Positions 13,384 through 20,620 of a stretch of DNA of 42,944 nt are shown here, in pieces (the first letter of the stretch is position 1; each line of letters opens with the position of its first letter). Made by a program: the position numbers and the translations under genes. The notes beneath the pieces are model-generated. The model was not told where the DNA came from. It did not search any database and saw only the letters and a list, made by a program, of their open reading frames with translations. The stretch comes from a virus. The stretch spans positions 1-42,944 of IMG/VR virus record IMGVR_UViG_3300031785_000013. The stretch is one strand, 5' to 3'.

Positions 13384-13748
13384 TGGGTCGGCTGAGACTT
13401 GAGCGCCCGCGCAACGCCTTCCGCTACAAGGCGTTCTGGCGAGATTGCGAGCCTTTCGTGATGAACGATCGTGGCCTTCTTATCCACCGTCCACGAACCG
13501 TGGTGATGTGTCAGCTCTCCGGGTTCCCGTCTCATATCGGGGTCAGCTACTACTGCGGCAATCAGGCGTCCGGCGGGCGGAACTTCACGTTCCTGGCTGA
13601 GCCGCCAGAGGGCCGGCTGGTGTGCGCGGTTTGCGAGGCCCGGGCCCTGATGGCTGGCCTGCCGAGCACCGACGAAATTATGGGGCGCCATGTCTGCAAG
13701 GGGCGCGTTAAAGCTGTTCGTGATTGCTGCAAGGAGGACTCCCAATGA
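13383..13748 (+). CDS. Cys-rich phage protein, unknown
   Basis: A 121-residue basic protein. It has several Cys and His residues that could bind zinc: VVMCQLSG, SYYCGNQASGG, LVCAVCEARA, RHVCKGRV and a final DCCKED. The middle (NFTFLAEPPEGRLVCAVCEA) is a zinc-knuckle-like turn. ATG 13383 (or GTG 13380) follows GAGGTGGC. It belongs to the right early operon between helicase and DNA-metabolism genes. A role in DNA binding or recombination is plausible, but no family is recognised. Confidence 0.6.
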   Translation: MGRLRLERPRNAFRYKAFWRDCEPFVMNDRGLLIHRPRTVVMCQLSGFPSHIGVSYYCGNQASGGRNFTFLAEPPEGRLVCAVCEARALMAGLPSTDEIMGRHVCKGRVKAVRDCCKEDSQ

Positions 13749-14062
13749 AAACCTCCGTCCGCGAATCCAGCCTCATGGCCTACGACGCCATCACAACCGC
13801 CGACCTGGGCCGCCAGGAAAAGCAGGTGCTCGCCGGCGTCGCCCTGCTGATCCGCACCGGCCAGCACGCCGATGGCTGGGTAAGCCGCCGGCAGATCGCC
13901 ACCACCACCGGCCTGGAAACGTCCACCGTGGCGGCGCGCACCAACGCCCTGGTCGCGGCCCGCCGGCTGGTGGAGTCCGAGGATCTGCGCCGGTGCCCGA
14001 TTACCGGCCGGAACGTGCATATGGTTTCCCTGCCTGCGCCGGCAGGCGAGGAGGCGGCATGA
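13745..14062 (+). CDS. Winged-helix DNA-binding phage protein
   Basis: A 105-residue protein with a winged-helix pattern: helix DLGRQEKQVLAGVALLIRTG, then WVSRRQIATTTGLETSTVAA (helix-turn-helix), then RTNALVAARRLVESED and a short beta wing (ITGRNVHMVSLP). Similar small phage proteins regulate or assist early transcription and replication. AAGGAGGACTCCCA precedes ATG 13745, and it overlaps its upstream neighbour by 4 bases and the HNH gene by 4. Confidence 0.7.
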   Translation: MKTSVRESSLMAYDAITTADLGRQEKQVLAGVALLIRTGQHADGWVSRRQIATTTGLETSTVAARTNALVAARRLVESEDLRRCPITGRNVHMVSLPAPAGEEAA

Positions 14063-14688
14063 GAAAGTTTTGGACTGACGCCGAAGACCGCTGGCTGATC
14101 GACAACTACCCGGACACGCTGGCAGAGGACATAGCAAAGCATTTGGGTCGCACTGTCCGGTCCGTTTATGCCCGCGCGAACGGCATGGGTCTCAAGAAAA
14201 GCGCCGAGTTTCTATCCAGCGAGGCGGCGGGCCGCACCAATCTGCTGAAGGCCGGAGAAAAACACAGATTTCACTCGGGGCAAACCCCGTGGAACGCCGG
14301 CAAGAAGGGTTGGCAGGCCGGAGGCCGCGCCAAGGAAACCCAGTTCAAGAAGGGGCGGAGGCCGCACACCTGGAACCCGGTCGGCCATGAGCGCTTGACC
14401 AAGGATGGATACCTGCAGCGCAAGGTCACGGACACCGGCTGCACGCCGCGCGACTACCGGATGGTCCACCACTTGGTGTGGGAGGAAGCCGGTGGAGAGG
14501 TTCCACCCGGGCACGTCCTTGTGTTCCGCAACGGCAACAAGAGGGACATCCGCCCCGAGAATCTGGAACTGATCACCCGGGCCGAGAACGCCCGCCGTAA
14601 CTCCATCCATCGTTATCCGCCAGAGCTTCGCGCCGCCATGAGAACAGCGGGCAAGCTACGCCGGAAAATCCAGGAGGCTGAATCATGA
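14059..14688 (+). CDS. HNH endonuclease with N-terminal Myb/SANT-like domain
   Basis: A 209-residue nuclease. Residues 1-45 form a SANT/Myb-like DNA-binding unit (FWTDAEDRWLIDNYPDTLA, HLGRTVRSVYARANGMGLKK). The HNH_3-type core is at about 135-180: RMVHHLVWEEAGGEVPPGH, then VLVFRNGNKRDIRPENLELI. H137/H138 and N158-160 fit the HNH pattern, with F156 where many members have His, as in other phage copies of this subfamily. It may be a free-standing homing nuclease or act in phage DNA processing. The small gene behind it often accompanies this family. Confidence 0.85.
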   Translation: MRKFWTDAEDRWLIDNYPDTLAEDIAKHLGRTVRSVYARANGMGLKKSAEFLSSEAAGRTNLLKAGEKHRFHSGQTPWNAGKKGWQAGGRAKETQFKKGRRPHTWNPVGHERLTKDGYLQRKVTDTGCTPRDYRMVHHLVWEEAGGEVPPGHVLVFRNGNKRDIRPENLELITRAENARRNSIHRYPPELRAAMRTAGKLRRKIQEAES

Positions 14689-14927
14689 AAAACCGCATCG
14701 AGGATCTGCGCAATCACCTGTTCGCCACCATTGAGGCACTGTCTGACCAGGACGACCCCATGGAGCTGGACCGGGCGAAGGCCATTTCTGAAGTGGCCCA
14801 GACCATCATCAACAGCGCCAAGGTCGAGGTGGAGTTCCTGAAAGTCACCGACCGGGAACGCGATAGCGGATTCCTGAGCAACGAACGACCGCAACTGCTG
14901 CCGATGCAAGGCGGTAAGAAATCGTGA
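14685..14927 (+). CDS. Small conserved phage protein next to HNH gene
   Basis: An 80-residue helical protein (MKNRIEDLRNHLFATIEALS, then DPMELDRAKAISEVAQTIIN, SAKVEVEFLKV). The pattern DLRNHLF..E.L.D....M...RAKAI.EVAQ.II.SAKVE is a common small phage protein that I know only as a family without assigned function, usually beside HNH or recombination genes as here. It overlaps the HNH gene by 4 bases, so the two are probably translated together. Confidence 0.75.
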   Translation: MKNRIEDLRNHLFATIEALSDQDDPMELDRAKAISEVAQTIINSAKVEVEFLKVTDRERDSGFLSNERPQLLPMQGGKKS

Positions 14928-15163
14928 TCCCCATGGTTTCGGCTCAATGCCGTCCGAATAGGCCGCCCCGAGCCAAGCCTGAGCCAAGGCGGAGCCAGGC
15001 GCTAACCCTATTCACCGACCCTCTCGCTGCCCTGGAAGAGGCCCAATTCCAAGCCGAAATGACCGGCTGGCCCCAGGCCATCGTCAACGGCGAGCAGGGC
15101 ATGACCGTCATGGCCAAACACCGGGCGCATGGCATGGAGATTCTGGAGGTGGTGCATGGCTGA
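14924..15163 (+). CDS. Small early protein, unknown
   Basis: A 79-residue protein starting at GTG 14924, with ATG 14933 as an alternative. The N-terminal third is Pro/Arg-rich (RPNRPPRAKPEPRRSQ) and the rest (DPLAALEEAQFQAEMTGWPQ, NGEQGMTVMAKHRAHGMEIL) looks like a small alpha-beta module. It overlaps both neighbours. No family or function recognised. Confidence 0.55.
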   Translation: MIPMVSAQCRPNRPPRAKPEPRRSQALTLFTDPLAALEEAQFQAEMTGWPQAIVNGEQGMTVMAKHRAHGMEILEVVHG

Positions 15164-15575
15164 CACGATCACCCTGTTTGCCAAGGAGCAGCTTGGCGAC
15201 CTGATGACCGAGCTCCTGCGCCGGGATTTCCCGGTGCGGGTCAAGATCACCAAGGCGTCCAGAACATTGCCTCAGAACGCGTTGTACTGGCAGTGGCTCA
15301 CCGTCATGGCGACCCATTTCACCGAGCGCGGCTACACGCTCACGAAAGACGACGCTCACGACCTGATGCGCCACAAGTTCCTGGGCCACGAAACCAAGAC
15401 GGTCGGCCAGACCGAAATCACCAAGCTGCGCAGCACCGCCGAGCTGGATAAGGGCGAAATGACCGACTACATGACCCAGATCGACAACTGGTGCGTGGAC
15501 CACGGGTGCTACCTGCCCAAGCCCGAGGACAGCGAATACCAGCAGATCATGCGGGAAATGGGGGAAGTGGCATGA
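15156..15575 (+). CDS. ninB: NinB/Orf-like recombination protein
   Basis: A 139-residue protein matching the NinB (lambda Orf) family, which binds single-stranded DNA and helps Red recombination by supplying RecFOR-like mediator activity. Key pattern: VKITKASRTLPQNALYWQWL, then HFTERGYTLTKDDAHDLMRH, and the C-terminal DNWCVDHGCYLPKPED. ATG 15156 is favoured over a longer form because it falls after GGAGGTGGTG. It probably assists the RecT/SSB pathway encoded on the left arm. Confidence 0.88.
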   Translation: MADTITLFAKEQLGDLMTELLRRDFPVRVKITKASRTLPQNALYWQWLTVMATHFTERGYTLTKDDAHDLMRHKFLGHETKTVGQTEITKLRSTAELDKGEMTDYMTQIDNWCVDHGCYLPKPEDSEYQQIMREMGEVA

Positions 15576-17275
15576 GCTTGGCCGAACGAGTAGACAGTCA
15601 TATCGTCAACACCGAGGAGTTTTTCGCTCCGATGTCCGCCGACCTGGTGGACGGTCTGGTTGGTGAGTTCGAGGCCGCCAAGGCTCGCATTGAGTCGCTG
15701 GCTGCTGCAATGGAGGCGCCCGAGCATGAGGGCGTTCTGCATCATTTCATCGAAGGTAACGTTCCAGATCAGCGCCACACCATCCCGACCTCGGTGGCCG
15801 AGCTATTCAGGCTGGAGGGTGCCGTGGCGCACCTGACGGCCCAGTATTGGGACCGGGCACTGCGCCTGACCGACGTGATCGACTACATGCCCCAGGCGCG
15901 CCGGGATGATTGGTTTGAGCAGATCAAGAACCCACTGGGCAAGAAGGTTTGGGCTCACGAGGCTGGCCGTGGCCGCGTGGAGCGCTGGCAGGTTGAGCCG
16001 CTGCCGGCCTTCGAGGAGGACACGGTACGGTCAACCCTGCAGGGCTTGCTGGCCAGCCGCTCCCAGTTCTTCGCTGAGCGTGTGGATGGCATTTTCAAAT
16101 CGCTGAGCCGAACCCATGTAACGAACCAGCCCCAAGGGTTTGGCAGGCGCATGATCTTGCCGAACGTGATCAACAGCTTCGGAGGTATCGATTACCGCCA
16201 GAGCGGCGTGATCAACGATCTGCGGTGCGTGATCGCCAAATTCATGGGTCGCGACGAACCAAAGTACGGCGCCACGGATTCGGTGATTGGTGTGGCCCGC
16301 CAGTTCAACGGCGAGTGGCAGGGCGTGGACGGAAATGCATTCCGAATTCGCATTTACAATGGTGTCGGCACCGCTCATATCGAGGTGCACCCGGACATGG
16401 CTTGGCGCCTCAACTCAGTTCTCGCCCACCTGTACCCCGCAGCAATCCCGGCGGAGTTCCGGCGCAAACCTAAGCGTCAGCGCAAGATCAAGGATTTTGA
16501 GCTGTTCGACCGCCCGCTACCGTTCTCGGTGATTTCTCTGTTGGCGGGCCTGAAAGAGGCGCACCGACGCGTCGAGAACCCAGGCTTCAACGAACCGAAG
16601 TTTCGACCTGTACGGCTCACCCGCCGGTTCGATTTCGACGCCCACCGCGCCGACAAATATGCGCTGGCTGAGGCCGTGCGGGTAATCGAGACAATTGGTG
16701 GCGCCAAGGCGGATGACGAGGACCACTGGCAATTCGACTACGAGCCGACGGAGGTACTGGATCAGATCATCTGCACCGGGGCCATTCCGGACCAGAAATC
16801 CCACCAGTTCTACCCGACCCCGGCGGAGATCGCGCAGGCCGTTGCCGAGCGTGTGCTTGATGGTCTGGGGCCTGGCGGCATGATCCTGGAGCCTAGCGCC
16901 GGCATGGGCGGCCTAGCCGATTTTCTGCCACGAGACCAGGTGCAGTGCGTGGAGGTCAGTCAGCTGCACTGGCAGGTTCTCCGCTCCAAGGGCTACGACG
17001 CCATCTGTGACGATTTTCTGATCCTCCCGCTGGGTCAATACGACCGGATCGCGATGAACCCGCCGTTCAGTGAAGGTCGTTGGCGGGCCCACCTTGAGCG
17101 GGCGGCGGCGCTACTGGCCCCGGGCGGCCGCTTGGTAGCGGTGCTGCCCGAGAGCGCCCGGGGGTCGGTGGAGCTGCCCGGGTGCTCCCTTGCCTGGTCC
17201 GACGTGTACAGCAACCAATTCAAAGGGGCCTCCGTTTCGGTGGTGATCTTGACGGCAGACAGGGAGGTGGCCTGA
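15572..17275 (+). CDS. DUF4942-type N6-adenine DNA methyltransferase
   Basis: A 567-residue protein. The N-terminal two thirds (about 30-340) match the DUF4942 layout of phage and plasmid methylase fusions (FGRRMILPNVINSFGGIDYR). The C-terminal class I methyltransferase has FYPTP (413-417), SAM motif I LEPSAGMGGL (439-448) and the N6-adenine catalytic motif IV NPPF (496-499). No restriction nuclease lies beside it, so it is an orphan methylase, likely protecting phage DNA from host restriction or regulating it. It overlaps ninB by 4 bases (ATGAG/TGA). Confidence 0.9.
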   Translation: MSLAERVDSHIVNTEEFFAPMSADLVDGLVGEFEAAKARIESLAAAMEAPEHEGVLHHFIEGNVPDQRHTIPTSVAELFRLEGAVAHLTAQYWDRALRLTDVIDYMPQARRDDWFEQIKNPLGKKVWAHEAGRGRVERWQVEPLPAFEEDTVRSTLQGLLASRSQFFAERVDGIFKSLSRTHVTNQPQGFGRRMILPNVINSFGGIDYRQSGVINDLRCVIAKFMGRDEPKYGATDSVIGVARQFNGEWQGVDGNAFRIRIYNGVGTAHIEVHPDMAWRLNSVLAHLYPAAIPAEFRRKPKRQRKIKDFELFDRPLPFSVISLLAGLKEAHRRVENPGFNEPKFRPVRLTRRFDFDAHRADKYALAEAVRVIETIGGAKADDEDHWQFDYEPTEVLDQIICTGAIPDQKSHQFYPTPAEIAQAVAERVLDGLGPGGMILEPSAGMGGLADFLPRDQVQCVEVSQLHWQVLRSKGYDAICDDFLILPLGQYDRIAMNPPFSEGRWRAHLERAAALLAPGGRLVAVLPESARGSVELPGCSLAWSDVYSNQFKGASVSVVILTADREVA

Positions 17276-17646
17276 TGCAAGGCGGCAAAGCACCCACCGC
17301 GCGCCAAAAGCGCTGGCAAAACTGGCTCCGCGACCAGGGCTGCGCCTGCTGCGGCATGCCAGCAGAGATCCATCACTGCGTCGGGTCCACTGGGAAGCAC
17401 CGGAAAATCTGGATCGGACAGGATTTTGTGATTCCACTCTGCCCGCGCCACCACCGGCACGAGGCGTCGATCGACAAAAACACCGCCCAGTTCGTCACCG
17501 AGTATTACGGCAAGCCGCGGGACATCGGCCGGCGGGGCATGGAGAAGCGCATCTTTGCGGGGCTGGTGGCGCACTACCGGCGCATGAAGGGCGAGCTGCC
17601 CTGTTCGGCTGAGGTGCTGGCCGCGATTGAGGATTGGCACCGATGA
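17275..17646 (+). CDS. HNH nuclease, Ref-like (RecA-dependent nuclease type)
   Basis: A 123-residue protein with a zinc-binding HNH fold: CACCGMPAEIHHCVGSTGKH, then QDFVIPLCPRHHRHEASIDK, followed by FVTEYYGK. The CxxC, IHH and PLCxxHH motifs match the domain of phage P1 Ref, a RecA-dependent nuclease that enhances recombination, although P1 Ref is longer with an N-terminal extension. ATG 17275 overlaps the methyltransferase stop by one base. Other HNH subfamilies remain possible. Confidence 0.75.
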   Translation: MQGGKAPTARQKRWQNWLRDQGCACCGMPAEIHHCVGSTGKHRKIWIGQDFVIPLCPRHHRHEASIDKNTAQFVTEYYGKPRDIGRRGMEKRIFAGLVAHYRRMKGELPCSAEVLAAIEDWHR

Positions 17647-18020
17647 TCCCCAGCGAGAGCCAGGAACAGATCACCGTGGTGCGCTGGTTCGACCTGAGCC
17701 ACCGGGATCTCAAGGGCCGGCTGGTGGCCGTGCCCAACGGTGCCCACCTAGCCGGCAGCGGCAAACAGCGGGCGGCGAAGATGGCGCGGATGAAGGCCGA
17801 GGGGTTGCGTCCGGGCTTCCCCGACCTGTTCCTGCCGGTGCCGGCCCAGGGCTTCCACGGGTTGGCCATCGAAATGAAGCGGCAGAAGGGCAGCACGACC
17901 AGCCGGGAGCAGATGGACTGGCTCAACTGGCTGGCCGAGCAGGGCTACATGACGGCGCTGTGTAAAGGCGCCCAGGCGGCCATGGACACGATCAATTCGT
18001 ATTTGGGAGAAGGGCAATGA
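17643..18020 (+). CDS. VRR-NUC domain nuclease
   Basis: A 125-residue PD-(D/E)xK-type nuclease. The pattern GRLVAVPNGAHLAGSGKQRA, ... GLRPGFPDLFLPVPAQGFHG, LAIEMKRQKGSTTSREQ, DWLNWLAEQGYMTALCKG is the VRR-NUC fold; D at PGFPDLFL, E at LAIEMK and K follow the catalytic order D...ExK, and the C-terminal helix ends YLGEG. Such phage enzymes are thought to process recombination or replication intermediates, such as branched DNA. It overlaps neighbours by 4 bases and sits in a block of recombination nucleases. Confidence 0.9.
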   Translation: MIPSESQEQITVVRWFDLSHRDLKGRLVAVPNGAHLAGSGKQRAAKMARMKAEGLRPGFPDLFLPVPAQGFHGLAIEMKRQKGSTTSREQMDWLNWLAEQGYMTALCKGAQAAMDTINSYLGEGQ

Positions 18021-18199
18021 TGGGAATGGTGATTCTGTGCGCGATCCTCTGGCTGATGCTGGGCGAGGCGGTGCGTTGGCTGGCCTTTGCTGGTGCGGCG
18101 AGCAGCCCGAGGCACAGGGCGATCATGAGTCGCACGCCGAAGTGGGTCTTCTGGGTGACTGGCCCTTTCGTAATGCTGGCCCTGATTTTGGGAGACTGA
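18017..18199 (+). CDS. Small membrane protein, two spans
   Basis: A 60-residue protein (MMGMVILCAILWLMLGEAVR...) with two transmembrane stretches, about residues 2-26 and 43-58 (WVFWVTGPFVMLALILG), separated by a basic loop (SSPRHRAIMSRTPK), which places the loop in the cytoplasm by the positive-inside rule. GGAGAAGGGC precedes the start. Function unknown. Confidence 0.6.
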   Translation: MMGMVILCAILWLMLGEAVRWLAFAGAASSPRHRAIMSRTPKWVFWVTGPFVMLALILGD

Positions 18200-18200
18200 G

Positions 18201-18434
18201 ATGAATGAGCGCTCTGGTTCTTATCCAAAGGCTTGGCCGCGCGTCCATGTTCGCTGGGGTGAGGTATCCGAAGCGGATATGAGGCTTGTGGCCGAGCGGC
18301 TCCGAAATGCCTCGTTTTCTGCTCAAGACGCCAGCAATGGCCTGCGTAACTTCGGGGCTGCAGCAGAAAGGGCCAGCGAGACTGCCCGAAAAATCCAGTG
18401 GCCCGGCAATCCAGAAGGAGGCGCCAATGGCTGA
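18201..18434 (+). CDS. Small early protein, unknown
   Basis: A 77-residue protein (MNERSGSYPKAWPRVHVRWG...) whose middle is helical (SEADMRLVAERLRNASFSAQ, NGLRNFGAAAERASETARKI). It begins one base after the previous stop, behind GGGAGACTGAG, and overlaps the next gene by 8 bases. No family recognised. Confidence 0.55.
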   Translation: MNERSGSYPKAWPRVHVRWGEVSEADMRLVAERLRNASFSAQDASNGLRNFGAAAERASETARKIQWPGNPEGGANG

Positions 18435-18732
18435 TGTCGTTGATTTCGAGAGCGCCAAGCAGGCGCGATCCAGGCACATCGGCGGGCCGTGCCGGTGCAT
18501 GAACTGCGGCCATGAGTGGGTAGCGGTGGCGCCTGCGGGCAGTCCCGCCGGCCTCGAATGTACCGAGTGCGGGCTCAGCAAGGGCGTGCTGCGGGAGTTC
18601 ATTGGAGCGGATGTCGGCCAAGAGCGGTACGTATGCAATCAGTGCGAAAGCGACGTCTACATGATCGAGCCGCACGGAGCGGTCTGCGTCGGGTGTGGCT
18701 GGCTCCATACCTGGGACGATCTGGCACCTTAG
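18427..18732 (+). CDS. Zinc-ribbon protein with four CxxC knuckles
   Basis: A 101-residue protein with paired CxxC motifs: RCMNCGHEWV and ECTECGLSK form one ribbon, YVCNQCESDVY and VCVGCGWLH form a second. This looks like a small nucleic-acid or protein-binding adaptor. No catalytic residues are visible. ATG 18427 follows AAGGAGGCGCCA, a strong ribosome site. It is followed by another zinc-finger gene. Zinc-ribbon proteins at the end of an early operon often affect transcription, but the target is unknown. Confidence 0.7.
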   Translation: MADVVDFESAKQARSRHIGGPCRCMNCGHEWVAVAPAGSPAGLECTECGLSKGVLREFIGADVGQERYVCNQCESDVYMIEPHGAVCVGCGWLHTWDDLAP

Positions 18733-18741
18733 GAGATTGGA

Positions 18742-18942
18742 ATGGCTGATTCAGCGGATCGGGCCGGCGAACTGATCGAGGAGCGTATGGCGCAAGCCCT
18801 GGCCGGCCGTGGCGCACCTGCAGGCGAGTCCGAAGAGTTCTGCGTGGACTGCGACGACGAAATACCAGAACGGCGGCGGTCCTTGGGCGGCGTAACCCGC
18901 TGCGTGGACTGTCAGGGCATTTTCGAGGCGAGAGGGCGGTGA
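18742..18942 (+). CDS. DksA/TraR-like C4 zinc-finger protein
   Basis: A 66-residue protein of the TraR/DksA C4 zinc-finger family. An N-terminal helix (ADRAGELIEERMAQALA) precedes FCVDCDDEIPERRR and the second knuckle TRCVDCQGIFEARG (CxxC-x17-CxxC). TraR-like short forms bind the RNA polymerase secondary channel without needing ppGpp, so this could redirect host transcription during lytic growth. AGGAGATTGGA precedes the ATG. It is directly upstream of the Q-like gene. Confidence 0.88.
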   Translation: MADSADRAGELIEERMAQALAGRGAPAGESEEFCVDCDDEIPERRRSLGGVTRCVDCQGIFEARGR

Positions 18943-18943
18943 T

Positions 18944-19342
18944 ATGGCACTGGTGAATGATGGCGCCGAGCTGGCGCTGACGCAATGGGGCATCTGGTGC
19001 CGGAGCAACACCGGGGCGCCGCACGATGCGATAAGCTGGATGGGGCCGTTCCTGGACCGGATGCGAGGGCAGATCATCGATCCGGATGACCGGCCCGTCA
19101 GGCTGTGGGAAGATCCTGTGTGCGAGGCGTTCGACGCTCATGTGATGCAGTACATCCGCACCTCCCATCCGGACGAATTCAAGGCCTTGGCGGCTTACTA
19201 TGCATTCCCCGCCGGTGACGACGACATGGTGACCAGCAAGACGGGGCTGGCGAAGCGCCTGAAGACCAGCCGGAACACAGCCATCAAACGCCTCGAGTCG
19301 GGCATCAAAATGGTGGCCATGGCGATGCACATGGCGGCCTGA
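18944..19342 (+). CDS. Q-like late antiterminator
   Basis: A 132-residue protein at the end of the right early operon, immediately before the late promoter and its terminators. It fits the phage antitermination Q/sigma-like group: LALTQWGIWCRSNTGAPHD in the N-terminus, FDAHVMQYIRTSHPDEFKAL, and a C-terminal helix-turn-helix (SKTGLAKRLKTSRNTAIKRL) resembling sigma region 4. Q proteins load onto polymerase paused at the late promoter and allow read-through. The family call rests on this pattern and on the location. Confidence 0.8.
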   Translation: MALVNDGAELALTQWGIWCRSNTGAPHDAISWMGPFLDRMRGQIIDPDDRPVRLWEDPVCEAFDAHVMQYIRTSHPDEFKALAAYYAFPAGDDDMVTSKTGLAKRLKTSRNTAIKRLESGIKMVAMAMHMAA

Positions 19343-19374
19343 TGGGCGGTGTCCAAAAATCCACTGTCGATGTG

Positions 19375-19403
19375 TTGACTGTTCAACGGTCCAGGGGTAT
19401 AAA
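19375..19403 (+). promoter_or_regulatory. Late promoter (PR'-type)
   Basis: TTGACT (19375-19380), exactly 17 bp, TATAAA (19398-19403). It lies right behind the Q-like gene, with no gene until 19537, and a terminator begins about 26 bases after the predicted start near 19410. This is the PR'-tR' arrangement of lambdoid phages. Confidence 0.88.
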
Positions 19404-19435
19404 AGAGTCAGATTCGAGAATTGCCTCTAAGCCTC

Positions 19436-19456
19436 AGCCCCGCGCTGGGGCTTTTT
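19436..19456 (+). terminator. Late leader terminator 1 (tR'-like)
   Basis: AGCCCC-GCGCT-GGGGCT followed by TTTT. It would stop the constitutive late transcript after about 45 bases unless the Q-like protein acts. Confidence 0.85.
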
Positions 19457-19474
19457 GCGTTCTGATACCCCCAA

Positions 19475-19491
19475 TCACCGGCAAACGGTGA
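19475..19491 (+). other. Small hairpin between the two leader terminators
   Basis: TCACCG-GCAAA-CGGTGA, six base pairs with no T run. It could be a pause hairpin or part of the antitermination leader. Confidence 0.4.
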
Positions 19492-19498
19492 ATTCTGC

Positions 19499-19522
19499 AG
19501 CCTGCCTTGTGCGGGCTTTTTT
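19499..19522 (+). terminator. Late leader terminator 2
   Basis: AGCCTGC-CTTGT-GCGGGCT with one G-U pair, followed by a run of T. It comes 40 bases after the first and 15 bases before the endolysin start, so read-through must pass both. Confidence 0.82.
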
Positions 19523-19536
19523 ATGCGAGGTGTGCT

Positions 19537-19917
19537 ATGGACTGGAGCCGCTGGCCGAACTTCTCAGCCGGGGAATTCCGGTGCTCGCACACGGGCAAGG
19601 ACGGCATGGACCCTGCGTTCATGGATCGCCTGCAGGCCCTGCGCACCGAATACGGCAAGCCCATGGTCATCACCAGCGGCTACCGCGACCCGTCGCACCC
19701 CATTGAGGCCCGCAAGGCTTCACCGGGCGCCCATGCCAGTGGACGGGCGGCGGACATTGCTGTTCGGGGCGGCGATGCCCTGCACGTTATCGAGCTGGCG
19801 TTGGCCCTCGGATTCACCGGCTTTGGCGTCAATCAGAAGGGCGGCAGCCGGTTTTTGCATCTCGACGATCTGCCCAACGAAACCGGCCGGCCGCGCCCCT
19901 GGATCTGGAGCTACTGA
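19537..19917 (+). CDS. Endolysin, M15-family peptidase
   Basis: A 126-residue zinc peptidase of the M15_3 (D-Ala-D-Ala carboxypeptidase/VanY-like) type that cleaves peptidoglycan cross-bridges or stem peptides at lysis. Motifs: ITSGYRDPSHPIEA, the zinc motif GAHASGRAADIAV (H66, D73), then FGVNQKGGSRFLHLDD with H108 and D110. No signal peptide is present, so release needs the holin. ATG 19537 is used because the family pattern starts there (DWSRWPNFSAGEFRC) and because it follows GCGAGGTGTGCT. First gene of the late operon. Confidence 0.9.
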   Translation: MDWSRWPNFSAGEFRCSHTGKDGMDPAFMDRLQALRTEYGKPMVITSGYRDPSHPIEARKASPGAHASGRAADIAVRGGDALHVIELALALGFTGFGVNQKGGSRFLHLDDLPNETGRPRPWIWSY

Positions 19918-19918
19918 G

Positions 19919-20131
19919 GTGAGCGACCTTCGGAGCTTCATCCAGCGCAACGGCTGGGCCAAGGTCCTGCTGGCGCTGTGGGGGCTGACCCTGACCACCC
20001 TGGTGGTGATCAAGGTGTTCTTCGATCCGCCGGACATCCCGACGGGCACCGCCGCCGCGTTCGCGACCCTGTTCGCGCTGCCGCCCCTGGTGGTGAAGTT
20101 CTGGCAATGGCAGCGGGATAAGCCCGAATGA
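19919..20131 (+). CDS. Holin candidate
   Basis: A 70-residue protein starting at GTG 19919 (GGAG 8 bases upstream) with two hydrophobic spans, about residues 15-34 (KVLLALWGLTLTTLVVIKVF) and 43-60 (TAAAFATLFALPPLVVKFW), a polar N-terminus and a basic C-terminus. Size, location between endolysin and spanins and two membrane spans suggest a class II-like holin that permeabilises the inner membrane. No specific holin family is recognised. Confidence 0.65.
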   Translation: MSDLRSFIQRNGWAKVLLALWGLTLTTLVVIKVFFDPPDIPTGTAAAFATLFALPPLVVKFWQWQRDKPE

Positions 20132-20517
20132 GCTGGGCAGTGCTGCTACAGAAAGGCGGCCCCTACGCCGTCGTCCTGGCGGTGGTCGCCGCAATCGCCG
20201 CCGGCGGCTGGGTGGGTCGCGGATGGTACGAGGACAGCCGGGACCTTGCCGAAGAGCGCGGCGCCCAGGCCGCTATCGACGCCGCCATGGAGCGCGAATC
20301 CAAGATCGCCGAGAAGGTGGAAGGTCGCCTGGCCGACCTGCAGGCGAACGAACGCATCATCGACCGCGGGGTGATCCGTGAGATCCAGAATCCTGTTTAT
20401 CGCAACGTGTGCCTGCCTGCTGGCGGTCTCCGGCTGCTCAACGCGGCCGCCCGAGGCGAGCCCGTACCAGCAGACGCTCCTGACCCGGTGCCCGGAGACC
20501 CTGCCGACCCTGAATGA
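20128..20517 (+). CDS. Rz-like inner-membrane spanin
   Basis: A 129-residue i-spanin. One N-terminal transmembrane helix (about residues 10-30, AVVLAVVAAIAAGGWVGRG) is followed by a periplasmic coiled coil (about 40-85: AEERGAQAAIDAAMERESKI) and ends with the motif YRNVCLPAGGLRLLNAAARG, typical of Rz-type proteins, before a Pro/Asp-rich tail. It would join the o-spanin across the periplasm and fuse the two membranes at the last step of lysis. The Rz1-like gene begins inside it in another frame. Confidence 0.88.
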   Translation: MSWAVLLQKGGPYAVVLAVVAAIAAGGWVGRGWYEDSRDLAEERGAQAAIDAAMERESKIAEKVEGRLADLQANERIIDRGVIREIQNPVYRNVCLPAGGLRLLNAAARGEPVPADAPDPVPGDPADPE

Positions 20518-20620
20518 CGGGGAGGCCGGCACCGTCCTGCGCACCATGACCGAGTGGGCCAGCCAGTATCACGACTGCGCCACCCGGCATAACGGCCTGA
20601 TTGAGGCCATCGGAGAATGA
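20378..20620 (+). CDS. Rz1-like outer-membrane lipoprotein spanin
   Basis: An 80-residue lipoprotein starting inside the Rz-like gene in a different frame (overlap 20378-20517) and running past its end. Signal peptide MRSRILFIATCACLLA with lipobox VSGC (Cys20) and a Ser at +2, so it should be sorted to the outer membrane. The mature part is short and Pro-rich at first (STRPPEASPYQQ). The nested arrangement is the classic Rz/Rz1 signature. Confidence 0.88.
   Translation: MRSRILFIATCACLLAVSGCSTRPPEASPYQQTLLTRCPETLPTLNDGEAGTVLRTMTEWASQYHDCATRHNGLIEAIGE

Noticed and set aside
11852-13414. 520-codon minus-strand open frame opposite the helicase gene
   Set aside because: Opposite the well-supported DnaB-type helicase with all motifs intact; no start signal and low-complexity His/Gly/Val content.
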